Shown here in pieces: positions 32,320 to 42,170 of a stretch of DNA of 64,000 nt (the stretch's first letter is position 1; each line of letters opens with the position of its first letter). The translations under genes were made by a program, and so were the position numbers. The notes beneath the pieces were generated by a model. The model had not been told where the DNA came from and did not search any database. It was given only the letters and a program-made list of their open reading frames with translations. Origin of the DNA: Flavobacterium fragile (GTDB lineage Bacteria; Bacteroidota; Bacteroidia; Flavobacteriales; Flavobacteriaceae); assembly GCF_023634865.1 (NCBI RefSeq), contig NZ_JAMLJN010000002.1:248001-312000 (forward strand), in the 5' to 3' direction.

Positions 32320-33435
32320 ATGATAACAAGAACTATAACTCAAAATTTAATAACCGATTGCGACAATAAGAAAGCTATTGTTGTTATTGGACCTAGACAA
32401 GTAGGTAAAACAACCTTAATTCAAAAAATAGTAGAAGACAAAAAAACCTTGTTTCTTAATGGAGATGATCCACAAACTAGATTACAATTAATCAATGCTA
32501 ATTTTCAATTTTTGATACAAATGGTTATGGACTATGAAACCATTGTCATTGATGAAGCCCAACGTATAGAAAATATTGGTTTAACGATTAAAATGCTTGT
32601 AGATGCAAAATTAAATAAACAATTTATATTAACGGGTTCTTCTTCTCTTGATTTAGGTAATCGGATTAATGAACCATTAACGGGAAGAAAATGGGAGCAT
32701 CAATTATTTCCTTTGTCGTGGAGTGAAATTAAAAATCATTATTCGTTTTCTAATGCATTTAGTAGATTAGAAGAGTTTTTAATTTATGGAATGTATCCAG
32801 AAGTAGTTACAAATTCAAATAAAAAGAAGATACTCTTACAACTTTCAGGGAGTTATTTGTACCAAGATATTTTAGAATTAGTCAATATCAAAAAACCAGA
32901 TTTATTAATGAAATTGTTAAACGCCTTGGCATTACAACTAGGTAGTGAAGTTTCATACAATGAATTGGCAAAAATATTAGGCGTTGATAGAATGACAGTA
33001 ATCAATTATATCGATTTGCTTGAAAAAGTATATGTTATTTTTAGACTGCATCCATTTTCAACGAATCAAAGAAACGAAATTACAGCAAAACCAAAAATCT
33101 ATTTTTATGATAACGGAATACGAAATGCTATTATTGGACAATTTAATCCATTACAAAGCAGACAGGATGTAGGTGCTTTGTTTGAAAATTTCTTTATCAG
33201 CGAAAAAATAAAACAACTTAACTATAAAGGGTTTTATGGTAAAACACATTACTGGAGAAATACGCAACAAGCAGAAATTGATTTTATTGAAATAAACGAA
33301 GGAGAAATTTCTGCTTATGAAATTAAATACAATCCTAATAAAAAAGTAAATTTCACAAAATCATTCACAGAAAAATATCATCCGAAAGAAACTTTAGTGG
33401 TAAATAAAGATAATTTTTGGGAGTATTTGCAATAA
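32320..33435 (+). CDS. AAA ATPase with DUF4143 domain
   Basis: A 371-residue P-loop ATPase of the archaeal-ATPase/DUF4143 family, numerous in Bacteroidetes and of unknown role. N-terminal Walker A is GPRQVGKTTL, Walker B is IVIDEAQRI and a sensor follows in LTGSSSLDL; the C-terminal DUF4143 domain (about residues 185-340) has a winged helix (NELAKILGVDRMTVINYIDLLEKV) and the nuclease-like EIDFIEINEGEISAYEIKY. The frame is open from GTG 32287, but the -7 box places the start at ATG 32320. Both sides carry copies of the fumarase 3' region, so it appears to be an inserted gene. Confidence 0.88.
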   Translation: MITRTITQNLITDCDNKKAIVVIGPRQVGKTTLIQKIVEDKKTLFLNGDDPQTRLQLINANFQFLIQMVMDYETIVIDEAQRIENIGLTIKMLVDAKLNKQFILTGSSSLDLGNRINEPLTGRKWEHQLFPLSWSEIKNHYSFSNAFSRLEEFLIYGMYPEVVTNSNKKKILLQLSGSYLYQDILELVNIKKPDLLMKLLNALALQLGSEVSYNELAKILGVDRMTVINYIDLLEKVYVIFRLHPFSTNQRNEITAKPKIYFYDNGIRNAIIGQFNPLQSRQDVGALFENFFISEKIKQLNYKGFYGKTHYWRNTQQAEIDFIEINEGEISAYEIKYNPNKKVNFTKSFTEKYHPKETLVVNKDNFWEYLQ

Positions 33436-33466
33436 TTTATTTTGAAATATATTCTAAAATAAAAAA

Positions 33467-33493
33467 CCTACAAGGTTCTAAAAACCTTGCAGG
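33467..33493. terminator. Hairpin between the ATPase and fumarase genes
   Basis: CCTACAAGGTT/AACCTTGCAGG with an AT-rich loop; second copy of the hairpin at 32090-32116. It serves as terminator for the convergent ATPase and fumarase genes. Confidence 0.7.
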
Positions 33494-33532
33494 TTTGTCT
33501 ATTTTCTAAATTCTAATCTCTATTTTCTTCAA

Positions 33533-35134
33533 CTAAAGATTCATAAAGAAATCATTCCCTTTATCATCCGTAATAATAAACGCTGGGAAATCTTTTACTT
33601 CGATTTTTCTTACCGCTTCCATTCCTAATTCTGGGAAATCTACTACTTCAACCGATAAGATGTTTTCTTTCGCTAAAATCGCAGCAGGACCACCAATCGA
33701 ACCTAAATAGAATCCGCCGTGTTTTTTACAAGCGTTCATGACGTCTTTGCTTCGGTTTCCTTTGGCTAACATAATCATGCTTCCGCCAGCTGCTTGGAAT
33801 TCGTCTACATAAACGTCCATTCTTCCTGCAGTGGTTGGTCCAAAACTTCCTGAAGGCATTCCGTCTGGAGTTTTTGCTGGACCTGCGTAATATACTGGGT
33901 GATTTTTGAAATACTCTGGCATTGGTTTTCCAGCGTCTAATAATTCTTTGATTTTGGCATGCGCAATATCACGAGCCACAATTAAAGTTCCGTTTAATTT
34001 CAAACGCGTTTTGATTGGATATTTTGATAATTCTGCCAATACTTCTTTCATTGGTCTATTCAAATCAATTTCTACCGCTGGTTCTAAATGGGGTGCTGTT
34101 TCAGGTAAAAACTGTGCTGGATTGGTTTCCAATTGTTCTAAGAAAATTCCATCTTTCGTGATTTTTCCTTTGATATTTCTATCTGCCGAACAAGAAACTC
34201 CCATTCCTACCGGACAAGAAGCCGCGTGACGTGGCAAACGAATGACACGAACATCATGTGTTAAATATTTTCCACCAAATTGGGCTCCAATTTGACTTTC
34301 TTGACAAATGATTTGCACTCTCTTTTCCCATTCCAAATCTCGAAACGCTTGACCTGCCATGTTTCCAGAAGTTGGTAAATGGTCATAATAACCTGCTGAT
34401 GCTTTTTTCACAGCTGCTAAGTTTGCTTCCGCAGAAGTTCCGCCGATAACGATAGCCAAGTGATATGGAGGACAAGCTGCTGTTCCTAAATCCATAATAC
34501 GCTCACGAACAAATTCGTCTAACGATTTTTCATTTAATAACGATTTAGTTTTTTGATATAAAAACGTTTTGTTCGCCGAACCACCACCTTTTGTTAAAAA
34601 TAAGAACTCATACGATGTTCCTTTTTTCGCATAAATATCAATTTGCGCAGGTAAATTAGAACCTGAGTTTTTTTCTTCAAACATCGAAATCGGAACAATT
34701 TGCGAATAACGAAGATTTTTATTTTGGTATGTATTGTAAATTCCTTTTGACAGCCATTCGCCATCATCAACTCCTGTGTACACGTTTTCACCTTTTTTAG
34801 CAACTACAATCGCAGTTCCGGTATCTTGGCAAGAAGGCAATTGACCTTCCACAGCTACAGCAGCATTTTGCAATAAATTATAAGCCACAAAACGGTCGTT
34901 GTCTGTTGCTTCTGGATCTTCAATAATGTTTCTTAATTTTTGTAAATGTGCCGAACGCAACATAAACGAAACGTCGTCCATAGCTTCTTGAGCCAATAGT
35001 TCTAATCCTTTTGGGTCAACCACTAAGATTTCTCTGTCGCCAAGTTGCTCAACTTTTACGTAATCGGAAGTTAATTTTTTGTAGTGTGTATCGTCTTTTA
35101 AAATTGGATACGGGTCTTGATATAAAAAGTCCAT
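33533..35134 (-). CDS. fumA: Fumarate hydratase, class I (iron-sulfur)
   Basis: Interconverts fumarate and malate in the TCA cycle using a 4Fe-4S cluster. The 533-residue protein is the one-piece class I form (alpha and beta parts fused). Cluster cysteines lie in [30 protein letters not shown] and [13 protein letters not shown]; the beta part has [19 protein letters not shown] and KGNRSKDV. A near -7 box TACCTTTC lies upstream. The last 13 codons and the region after the stop are repeated in part at 32.2 kb, on the far side of the DUF4143 gene. Confidence 0.95.
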   Translation of the reverse strand: MDFLYQDPYPILKDDTHYKKLTSDYVKVEQLGDREILVVDPKGLELLAQEAMDDVSFMLRSAHLQKLRNIIEDPEATDNDRFVAYNLLQNAAVAVEGQLPSCQDTGTAIVVAKKGENVYTGVDDGEWLSKGIYNTYQNKNLRYSQIVPISMFEEKNSGSNLPAQIDIYAKKGTSYEFLFLTKGGGSANKTFLYQKTKSLLNEKSLDEFVRERIMDLGTAACPPYHLAIVIGGTSAEANLAAVKKASAGYYDHLPTSGNMAGQAFRDLEWEKRVQIICQESQIGAQFGGKYLTHDVRVIRLPRHAASCPVGMGVSCSADRNIKGKITKDGIFLEQLETNPAQFLPETAPHLEPAVEIDLNRPMKEVLAELSKYPIKTRLKLNGTLIVARDIAHAKIKELLDAGKPMPEYFKNHPVYYAGPAKTPDGMPSGSFGPTTAGRMDVYVDEFQAAGGSMIMLAKGNRSKDVMNACKKHGGFYLGSIGGPAAILAKENILSVEVVDFPELGMEAVRKIEVKDFPAFIITDDKGNDFFMNL

Positions 35135-35217
35135 TGTGTGTATGTTTTGAAAGGTAAAGTTACGGATTTTTGATGGGAATGAAAAAATGAATTTTGGTTA
35201 ATAGAGATATATGATTT

Positions 35218-35598
35218 TTATAGATTTTTATTTGACTTATTATAACAATAAACACCAACAACAAAAAACAGTAAACTGGCTAAAAATTCAAAATGAATAT
35301 CTTCATCTTCAAAGAGGAAAACATCTTTTGTTTCATTAGTAATTAGATTGATTTTATCTCCAACATTTATTGAGCAACGGCCTTCTAATCTTTTACTTTG
35401 TTTCTTTTCGTTAAAGTAAAAAGTAAAATAAGCTTTGGAGATTTTAGAAGATTCGCTACACGAAATAGGTACTGAGAAAACGCTAATAATGACTTTGTTG
35501 CCAGAATTTAATATTTTATATTCTTGATATGTTTTGTAAAATGAAACAAAACTGATTAGAATCAGTAATATCGAAGTATATTTAAGCATTTTATTCAT
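35218..35598 (-). CDS. Hypothetical membrane protein (two helices)
   Basis: A 126-residue protein with a hydrophobic N-terminal helix (YTSILLILISFVSFYKTY) and a C-terminal one (FEFLASLLFFVVGVYCYNK), with a 65-residue outside part between, containing Cys residues in ISCSESSK and EGRCSINVGDK. The pattern resembles DUF3592-like proteins. It starts four bases after the stop of the SpmA/SpmB-like gene and is likely cotranscribed with it. I know no function. Confidence 0.65.
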   Translation of the reverse strand: MNKMLKYTSILLILISFVSFYKTYQEYKILNSGNKVIISVFSVPISCSESSKISKAYFTFYFNEKKQSKRLEGRCSINVGDKINLITNETKDVFLFEDEDIHFEFLASLLFFVVGVYCYNKSNKNL

Positions 35599-35601
35599 CT
35601 C

Positions 35602-37041
35602 CTAAAAAAACCAACTCGCCACAAAAATAGCTGTAATCACACAGATTAAATCCACTAAAAGCATCATTCCTAATGTGTAACGCGTATTTTTTACGTTGAT
35701 ACTTCCAAAATAAACCGCAATTACATAGAAAGTCGTTTCGGCACTACATTGAAAAATACAGCTTAATCTTCCGGTTAAAGAATCAGGTCCAAATTGCTTC
35801 ATCGCATCAATCATAAATCCTCGTGAACCACCAGAACTAAAAGGGCGCAACATGGCAACAGGAAGCGAATCGGTAATTTCTTTAGCTACGCCAAGATGTG
35901 CAAATAAAAAGGAAATTCCGTTGGCAATAATTTCAAACAAGCCACTGTTTCTAAATAACGAAATCGCAACTAACATTCCCATTACGTAAGGGAAAATGGT
36001 AACTCCAGTTTTTAATCCGTTATTAGCTCCCGCTACAAAAGTGTCGAAAATGGTTGTTTTTTGTTCAACGAATTTCTTTTCTTGAACGAAAGAAAATATC
36101 AAAGTCCCACCAATGATTAGTATTAATAACAATCCCGAAAGGTTAGAAGTAAAGTAGTTTTTTCCGATTAAATCTAAACTGTTTACGTAAAATAATAATC
36201 CCACAATCGCACCAATAACTCCCATTAATGCCGCTAATAAAGAAGCGCTTTTGAAGTTGATTTTTTGTTTAATTCCAACTAAAATAAAAGCAGCAATTGT
36301 TCCAATGAACGATGTAATAATACAAGGCAACATTACATCCGCTGGATTGACAGCATTTTCCGCCGCACGGTAACCAATGATGGAGGTTGGAATTAAAGTT
36401 AAACCCGCTGCATGCAAACACATAAACATGATTTGGGCATCACTGGCTCTATCTTTGTCTGGATTTAATTCTTGTAAACTTTGCATTGCTTTTAATCCAA
36501 ACGGAGTTGCAGCTGAATCCAAACCTAAAAAGTTAGCGGAAAAATTCAATGTCATGTAAGAAATCGACTCGTGGTTTCTAGGAATCGAAGGAAAAACTTT
36601 CGCAAATAATGGACTTAATTTCTTAGCTAATCTTTCTGAAGCTCCTGAAATGATAAGTAGTTCCATTATTCCGCAGAAAAAGGATAAATAAGCAATTAAA
36701 GGCAGAATTAAATCGAATAAACTACTTTTGGTCATAGGGAGTAAACCATCGGCTTTTTGTTTTCCGCTGTAGATTTTTACAGTTTGATTGTTGTAAATAT
36801 AGGTAGTATCTGCATCCTTTTCATTTTTATTAATAATGAATGTTTTGTCTTCCGCTTTTTGCAAGCTATCTTGTACAAATTGAGGTACTTCTTTCAAATA
36901 TTTTTCACCTATTAAAAGGGGTTCGCCTTGTTTTCCATTCAAGACATAATCAATAGAATAATATTGAGATGAAAACAATCCGAATACAATAAAAAAGATA
37001 GACGATATAAAAATTACCAACCAAAATCTACTTAAAACCAT
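35602..37041 (-). CDS. SpmA/SpmB-like nucleoside-recognition (Gate) membrane protein
   Basis: A 479-residue inner-membrane protein with about ten helices. The N-terminal half (about residues 100-260) has the SpmA-type segment LNFSANFLGLDSAATPFGLKAM and the C-terminal half the SpmB-type LPVAMLRPFSSGGSRGFMID with the FQCSAETTFYVIAVYFG loop, so SpmA and SpmB are fused. In Bacillus these proteins affect spore-core dehydration, but this is a non-sporing lineage, so a transport or gating role is more likely. A periplasmic insert lies at about 25-100. The gene after it overlaps closely. Confidence 0.88.
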   Translation of the reverse strand: MVLSRFWLVIFISSIFFIVFGLFSSQYYSIDYVLNGKQGEPLLIGEKYLKEVPQFVQDSLQKAEDKTFIINKNEKDADTTYIYNNQTVKIYSGKQKADGLLPMTKSSLFDLILPLIAYLSFFCGIMELLIISGASERLAKKLSPLFAKVFPSIPRNHESISYMTLNFSANFLGLDSAATPFGLKAMQSLQELNPDKDRASDAQIMFMCLHAAGLTLIPTSIIGYRAAENAVNPADVMLPCIITSFIGTIAAFILVGIKQKINFKSASLLAALMGVIGAIVGLLFYVNSLDLIGKNYFTSNLSGLLLILIIGGTLIFSFVQEKKFVEQKTTIFDTFVAGANNGLKTGVTIFPYVMGMLVAISLFRNSGLFEIIANGISFLFAHLGVAKEITDSLPVAMLRPFSSGGSRGFMIDAMKQFGPDSLTGRLSCIFQCSAETTFYVIAVYFGSINVKNTRYTLGMMLLVDLICVITAIFVASWFF

Positions 37042-37145
37042 AAAGCGCTATTTTTTCGTAAATGTAATATAAATCAAATTAATTCAACAAATATTAAATT
37101 ATTTCAAAGGATATTTAAAAAATTATTAGAATTAATAAATAGTTA

Positions 37146-37153
37146 TATATTTG
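37146..37153 (+). promoter_or_regulatory. -7 promoter box for the T9SS subtilase
   Basis: TATATTTG (TAnnTTTG), 31 bases before ATG 37185. Confidence 0.6.
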
Positions 37154-37184
37154 TAAAATGTATATAAACCAAACCTATAACAAT

Positions 37185-40151
37185 ATGAATGTTAGAAAAA
37201 TACTTTTGATTTTTTCAGTTTTTTCATTTGTTTTTGCATCTGCACAAACCAAAGAAGATGTTGAGAAAATTATTAAGAATTATGATTTAAAAAAAATTAA
37301 TGAATTGAGAATTTCTTTAGAAAAAAAAGAAATTCTTGAAAAAAAAGAAGCATACGAAGCTGCTGAAAGAAATGGCTGGCCTATTTTTATTAAAAAAGAA
37401 GGAGGTGGTTTCCAAGAACTAATGAAGCTAACTCCGGATGGTTATCCAATTTATTATTCCACGGATAATCAAAATGCTGCCATATCAACTCGAACAAATT
37501 ACTTGAACACAGGAGGTCAGTTAGGACTAAATTTAGATGGACAAAATATGGTAGCTAGAGTTTGGGATGGTGGTACTGTTTACCGAGGACATAAAGGTTT
37601 TGGAACAACTACTAGTAGGGTTACTACAGTTGATGATCCTTCAGGAACAACTTACACTGACCATGGTACCCATGTTACAGGTACTGTTATAGCTAATAGT
37701 TGGTCAATAGCTTCAAGAAGTATTAAAGGTATGGCTTTTCAAGCTAGTGCTAGAACTTTTAACTGGACTAATGATGAATCTGAGGCTGTCTCTGAGGTTG
37801 CACTTGGGATGTTGGTTTCTAACCATTCCTATGGAGTACCATTAATTAGCAATGGGAATACTTTGCCAGCATGGTATGTGGGTTCATATGTTGATGCTTC
37901 AAGAGCATGGGATGAAATTGCTTATAATGCGCCTTATTATCTTCCTGTTTTTTCGGCTGGTAATAATGGAGGTGATGCTAATACTACACCTATTGCTCTA
38001 GGTTATGATAAGTTAGTAGGTGATAAAGTAGCAAAAAACGTATTAACAGTTGCTAATGCACAAGACGCTGCAATAAATCCTGATGGAACTTTAGCAAGTG
38101 TAGCTATAAATGGTTCAAGTAGTCAAGGGCCAACTGATGACAGACGAATAAAGCCGGATATTACTGGTAATGGTACATCAGTTAATTCATTAGGTATTAG
38201 TTCAGATACCTCTACTGCTAATATGACAGGAACTTCGATGGCATCACCGAATGTTACAGGTACTTTATTGTTGTTACAACAACATTCAAAAAATTTGACA
38301 AATAGCTTTATGAGAGCTGCAACTTTAAAAGGTTTAGTATGTCATACAGCAGATGATGCTGGGCCAGTTGGACCAGATCCTGTTTTTGGATGGGGTCTGT
38401 TAAACGCAAAAAAAGCAGCAGAAACATTGTCAAATAATGGACTTACATCTTGGGTTTCTGAGGAACAATTAATTCAAGGACAAACTTTTACTATAAATGT
38501 TGTTTCTGCTGGAGGGCCAAATAATCCGTTAGTTGCTTCTATTTCTTGGACAGATTTACCTGGCGAAGCAAACAATGGCCAAAGACTTACTCCAAATGAT
38601 CCATTTAGATCTCTAATTAATGACTTAGATATCAGAGTTACAAAAGATGGATTACCTTTTTATCCATGGAGATTAGATGTAAATGATCCAACTTCTCCTG
38701 CTTTAAATAATGGTGACAATAATGTTGATAATATTGAGGTAGTTCGAATTCAAAATCCTGAAGCAGGAAATTATGTAATTACTGTAACGCACAAAGGTAA
38801 TCTAGTTACAGGAAAACAAGATTTTTCTTTAGTGGTAACAGGGATTTCATCTGATATAGCTCTTATTTCAAACTCAGAAAACGTTGAGTTGTGTAGTAAT
38901 CAAACAGCTACATATACTTTTAATTATAAACAATCGGGATCAGGTACTTCAACTTTTACTCCTACAGGGATTCCTGCTGGTGCTAATGTAACCATAACTC
39001 CAACGAGTTTAAATGCAAATGGTACTGTAACAATGACCATTTCAAATTTATCTTCAGTATTACCAGGGATATATAATGTTGGTATTATTGCAAATAATGG
39101 TATTGAGTCTGAAGCTAGAACTAAAGTGTTAAAAATTTATAGTTCAACTTTTGATGCATCTGTTCCTGTGTATCCATCAAATGGTTTCAGTGGTACTTCT
39201 ACAATTGTAAATTTAGATTGGCAATCCAATTCAAATGTAGAAAGTCAAATAGTTCAAGTATCATTAAATCCTACTTTTTCTAGTTTTGTAGTTAATCAAA
39301 CAACAACTTCAAGTAACAATATTGTATCAGGACTTAATCAGGATACGGTATATTATTGGAGAGTAATACCTTCAAACCGATGTGGTGCAGCTACAGCTAG
39401 TAATGTACCAGTATTCTCATTTAGAACAGGAATTGTTACATGTGGTAATATATTTACTGCTACTGATTTTTCCAATGCTATTTTACCAGATGTAGCAAAT
39501 TCATCTGCGAGTGTTCCTATTGTTGTAACAGGAGGTTTAACTATTGGGGAAGTAAAAGTAAACCTTCAAATGACCCACACTTATGTTCAAGACATGACAA
39601 TTACATTACAAGGGCCAGCTTCAATAGGAAGTCCTGTGATTAGATTATTAGAATCAGCATGTGGTAGTGAAGATGATATTAATTGTAAATTTGTAGATTC
39701 AGGAATCGCTCCTGCTTGTTCAAGTGTACCAGCAATAAGTGGTAATATTGCCCCAGTAGACCCTTTAAGTAGTTTAATTGGATTACCTGCAGATGGTACT
39801 TGGACTTTATTAGTAGAAGATCCATATAATGGAGATGGAGGAGTTATCACTGGCGTTTCAATAGAAATATGTGCTCTTACGGCTTCATTAGGCACTAACG
39901 ATAATGTTTTAAGTTCATTACAAGTTTATCCTAATCCATCAAAAGGAGTAGTTAATATTGATTTAGCAGGAAATGTAACAGGTGATACTACATACGAATT
40001 ATTTGATGTTCAAGGTAGAAAAGTGGTTACAAAAGTTTCTTCTAATACTTTTGAAACATTAAATGTAGAAAATCTATCAGATGGAATTTATATGTTAAGT
40101 ATCCAAAATGGAAATGCAAAAACAACTAAAAAGGTTGTGATTAACAAATAA
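37185..40151 (+). CDS. Secreted subtilisin-like serine protease with T9SS sorting domain
   Basis: A 988-residue exported S8 peptidase. It has a signal peptide (IFSVFSFVFASAQ), then a catalytic domain with Asp in VARVWDGG (about 128), His in DHGTHVTGT (about 163), Asn in SAGNNGG and Ser in GTSMASPNVTG (about 351). Beta domains follow, including a P-domain-like block near residues 755-890, and a C-terminal T9SS type A sorting domain of about 80 residues (VYPNPSKGVVNIDL, then DGIYMLSI). It would be exported by Sec, then T9SS. The frame is open from 37158, but ATG 37185 fits the signal peptide. Confidence 0.95.
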   Translation: MNVRKILLIFSVFSFVFASAQTKEDVEKIIKNYDLKKINELRISLEKKEILEKKEAYEAAERNGWPIFIKKEGGGFQELMKLTPDGYPIYYSTDNQNAAISTRTNYLNTGGQLGLNLDGQNMVARVWDGGTVYRGHKGFGTTTSRVTTVDDPSGTTYTDHGTHVTGTVIANSWSIASRSIKGMAFQASARTFNWTNDESEAVSEVALGMLVSNHSYGVPLISNGNTLPAWYVGSYVDASRAWDEIAYNAPYYLPVFSAGNNGGDANTTPIALGYDKLVGDKVAKNVLTVANAQDAAINPDGTLASVAINGSSSQGPTDDRRIKPDITGNGTSVNSLGISSDTSTANMTGTSMASPNVTGTLLLLQQHSKNLTNSFMRAATLKGLVCHTADDAGPVGPDPVFGWGLLNAKKAAETLSNNGLTSWVSEEQLIQGQTFTINVVSAGGPNNPLVASISWTDLPGEANNGQRLTPNDPFRSLINDLDIRVTKDGLPFYPWRLDVNDPTSPALNNGDNNVDNIEVVRIQNPEAGNYVITVTHKGNLVTGKQDFSLVVTGISSDIALISNSENVELCSNQTATYTFNYKQSGSGTSTFTPTGIPAGANVTITPTSLNANGTVTMTISNLSSVLPGIYNVGIIANNGIESEARTKVLKIYSSTFDASVPVYPSNGFSGTSTIVNLDWQSNSNVESQIVQVSLNPTFSSFVVNQTTTSSNNIVSGLNQDTVYYWRVIPSNRCGAATASNVPVFSFRTGIVTCGNIFTATDFSNAILPDVANSSASVPIVVTGGLTIGEVKVNLQMTHTYVQDMTITLQGPASIGSPVIRLLESACGSEDDINCKFVDSGIAPACSSVPAISGNIAPVDPLSSLIGLPADGTWTLLVEDPYNGDGGVITGVSIEICALTASLGTNDNVLSSLQVYPNPSKGVVNIDLAGNVTGDTTYELFDVQGRKVVTKVSSNTFETLNVENLSDGIYMLSIQNGNAKTTKKVVINK

Positions 40152-40170
40152 TCAGTACAATATAATGTAA

Positions 40171-40196
40171 AAAAGGGAGCTTTTGAGCTCCCTTTT
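40171..40196. terminator. Bidirectional hairpin terminator
   Basis: Perfect 11-base stem AAAAGGGAGCT/AGCTCCCTTTT with loop TTTG, between the subtilase gene and the convergent exonuclease gene; strong in both directions. Confidence 0.9.
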
Positions 40197-40197
40197 T

Positions 40198-40911
40198 TTA
40201 TACATGAATTATTTCATCTTCGACCAACAAATCTTCGCGTCTTAATCTTAGAAAAATTTGTGCTACGGCTATTACATCCTTTTCGCAATATTTAATAATT
40301 CTATCAATATCATTTTCTACGTAATACACATGAGCGACTTCACTACCATCAATGTCGTCTTTTGGAGAGGGAATTCCAAGAACTTTTGTTAGTAATTTTA
40401 GAGAGGTAAAGTGTTTGTAATCTCCAAATTTCCATAATTCTAATGTGTCCAAATGCGGAACTTCCCATGGTTTTTTGCCAAATAAATTCAGTTTGTTTGG
40501 AAGTGCAATTCCATTGATAATCATACGTCGAGCAATGAAAGGAATATCAAATTCTTTGGCGTTATGACCACACAATAGGTGTTGGGCACCGTTAAAATGA
40601 GTTTCTAACAAATTAGAAAAATCTTGTAAAATTTTCTTTTCATCGCCCCAAAAACTAGTCACGCGAAAGTTTCGAATGTCAGCTTTGTTTACAAAATATC
40701 CCACAGAGATGGTAATGATTTTTCCGAATTCAGCCCAAATTCCAGCTCGTTCATAAAAGTCTTCTGCGGAAACTTCATCTTTTCGTTGGTACTGTGTTTT
40801 TTGTTCCCAAAGTTGTTGAGTTTCTAAATCTAATCCGCGATAACTTTGGTATTCAGGAACTGTTTCAATATCGAGAAATAGAATGTTGTTTAAATTAATT
40901 TTTTCAATCAT
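40198..40911 (-). CDS. 3'-5' exonuclease, DNA polymerase B-type exonuclease-like
   Basis: A 237-residue DEDDy-type exonuclease. The catalytic carboxylates lie in FLDIETVPE (ExoI), GHNAKEFDIPFIARRM (ExoII) and YCEKDVIAVAQIF (ExoIII, Tyr-x3-Asp). This resembles the Bacteroidetes PolB-exo2-like family and not the proofreading subunit DnaQ. The likely role is trimming of DNA or RNA 3' ends, with no partner in the window. Stop codon and the preceding subtilase terminator are five bases apart. Confidence 0.88.
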   Translation of the reverse strand: MIEKINLNNILFLDIETVPEYQSYRGLDLETQQLWEQKTQYQRKDEVSAEDFYERAGIWAEFGKIITISVGYFVNKADIRNFRVTSFWGDEKKILQDFSNLLETHFNGAQHLLCGHNAKEFDIPFIARRMIINGIALPNKLNLFGKKPWEVPHLDTLELWKFGDYKHFTSLKLLTKVLGIPSPKDDIDGSEVAHVYYVENDIDRIIKYCEKDVIAVAQIFLRLRREDLLVEDEIIHV

Positions 40912-40942
40912 AAGAGTAGCTATTGTTAGAATTAATGTGATA

Positions 40943-42109
40943 TTATTTTTTCTTATTATTTTGGGCTAACATTTTATAAGTTTCTTCAACATAAATATAT
41001 AAATCGTTACTATGTGGGTCTGTTTTAGTTTGAAGTCCTTTTAAATGTCCTAATCTAACAATGATTAAATCATCCTCAGGAATTACGATTACAAATTGTC
41101 CTAAATGACCGCGCATATAAAAAAGTTTCTTTCCTTTAATTTCGTGCATCCACCACCCGTAACCATATTCTGGACTTTTTTCGAAACGTGGTGTGATGCA
41201 TTTTTTTACAAAAGCACTATCTAATAATTGATGCCCATTCCATTTTCCATTATTTAGATATAGTTTTCCAAAACGAGCAAAATCCCTTGCATTACTTGCA
41301 ATACAGCAATAGGCTTTTTCAATTCCATCAGGAGCTTCGTCTAATTGCCAAAGCGCTTCGTTTTCTGCGCCCATAGGTTGCCAAAAGTGTTTTGAAACAT
41401 AATCCGATAAATGTTCGCCAGTGGCTTTTTCTACACACATAGCTAATAATTGGGTGGCACCACTTAAATATTTAAACGACTGGCCTGGTTTTTCAATGAT
41501 ATCTAAATCAAGGATAATGTCTTTTAAATTATCATCAAAATAAGCTCTTGTTAAAATTGAAAAGGGACTGTAATATTCCTCTTCCCAACTTAATCCAGAA
41601 GCCATAGAAGATAAATCGCCGATAGTAACTTCCTTGGCATATTTACCTTTTAGTTCAGGAAAATAGTCGGTTACTTTTTGATCTAAACTTTTCATTTTTC
41701 CCTCCATGATAGCTTTTCCCATAGCCATAGTTACAACACTTTTTGCCATGGAAAAAGAGTTAGTTTTAGAATTCTTGTCAAATCCATCTAAATAGCTTTC
41801 ATGCCAAATACTGTCGTTCTTAATGATTAAATAAGCAATGGTTTGTAATTCTTTGTGTGTTTTTTGTAGTGTTTCAGTAGCCGGAATGGTATTGTAATCA
41901 TCAGCAATAGCCCAAGGTTGGGATAATCCTTTTTTAATTTCTCTGTTTGGGAATTCTTTATAGTCTTCTAAATATGCTGTTGTGTAACCTTTAAAATAAA
42001 TGGTTCTTACAGCACGCAAAAGATAATCAACGTTGAAAATATATGTTAAAATAATAATGCTAACCAAAAAGATGGCAATCCATTTGAAGAATTTTACAAG
42101 AAATTTCAT
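40943..42109 (-). CDS. Serine hydrolase, class C beta-lactamase-like
   Basis: A 388-residue protein with one N-terminal membrane helix (IAIFLVSIIILTYIFNV) and a beta-lactamase fold: SMAKSVVTM gives the SxxK serine, YLSGATQLLAM the Tyr motif, and MRGHLGQ the third His/Lys-Gly position. It is likely a periplasm-facing anchored esterase or D-amino-acid peptidase-like enzyme; resistance is not implied. It is a family neighbour of, but quite different from, the serine hydrolase at 46.7 kb. The gene is 31 bases from the exonuclease gene and may share a transcript. Confidence 0.88.
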   Translation of the reverse strand: MKFLVKFFKWIAIFLVSIIILTYIFNVDYLLRAVRTIYFKGYTTAYLEDYKEFPNREIKKGLSQPWAIADDYNTIPATETLQKTHKELQTIAYLIIKNDSIWHESYLDGFDKNSKTNSFSMAKSVVTMAMGKAIMEGKMKSLDQKVTDYFPELKGKYAKEVTIGDLSSMASGLSWEEEYYSPFSILTRAYFDDNLKDIILDLDIIEKPGQSFKYLSGATQLLAMCVEKATGEHLSDYVSKHFWQPMGAENEALWQLDEAPDGIEKAYCCIASNARDFARFGKLYLNNGKWNGHQLLDSAFVKKCITPRFEKSPEYGYGWWMHEIKGKKLFYMRGHLGQFVIVIPEDDLIIVRLGHLKGLQTKTDPHSNDLYIYVEETYKMLAQNNKKK

Positions 42110-42170
42110 GAGCTATTTTTATAAGATTGTGTTATAAAAGTAGCAAAAAGTGATTAAATTTTAAAAAAAA

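Noticed and set aside
33906..34229. 107-codon plus-strand frame inside fumarase
   Set aside because: A shadow of the conserved fumarase sequence; no start context or family.
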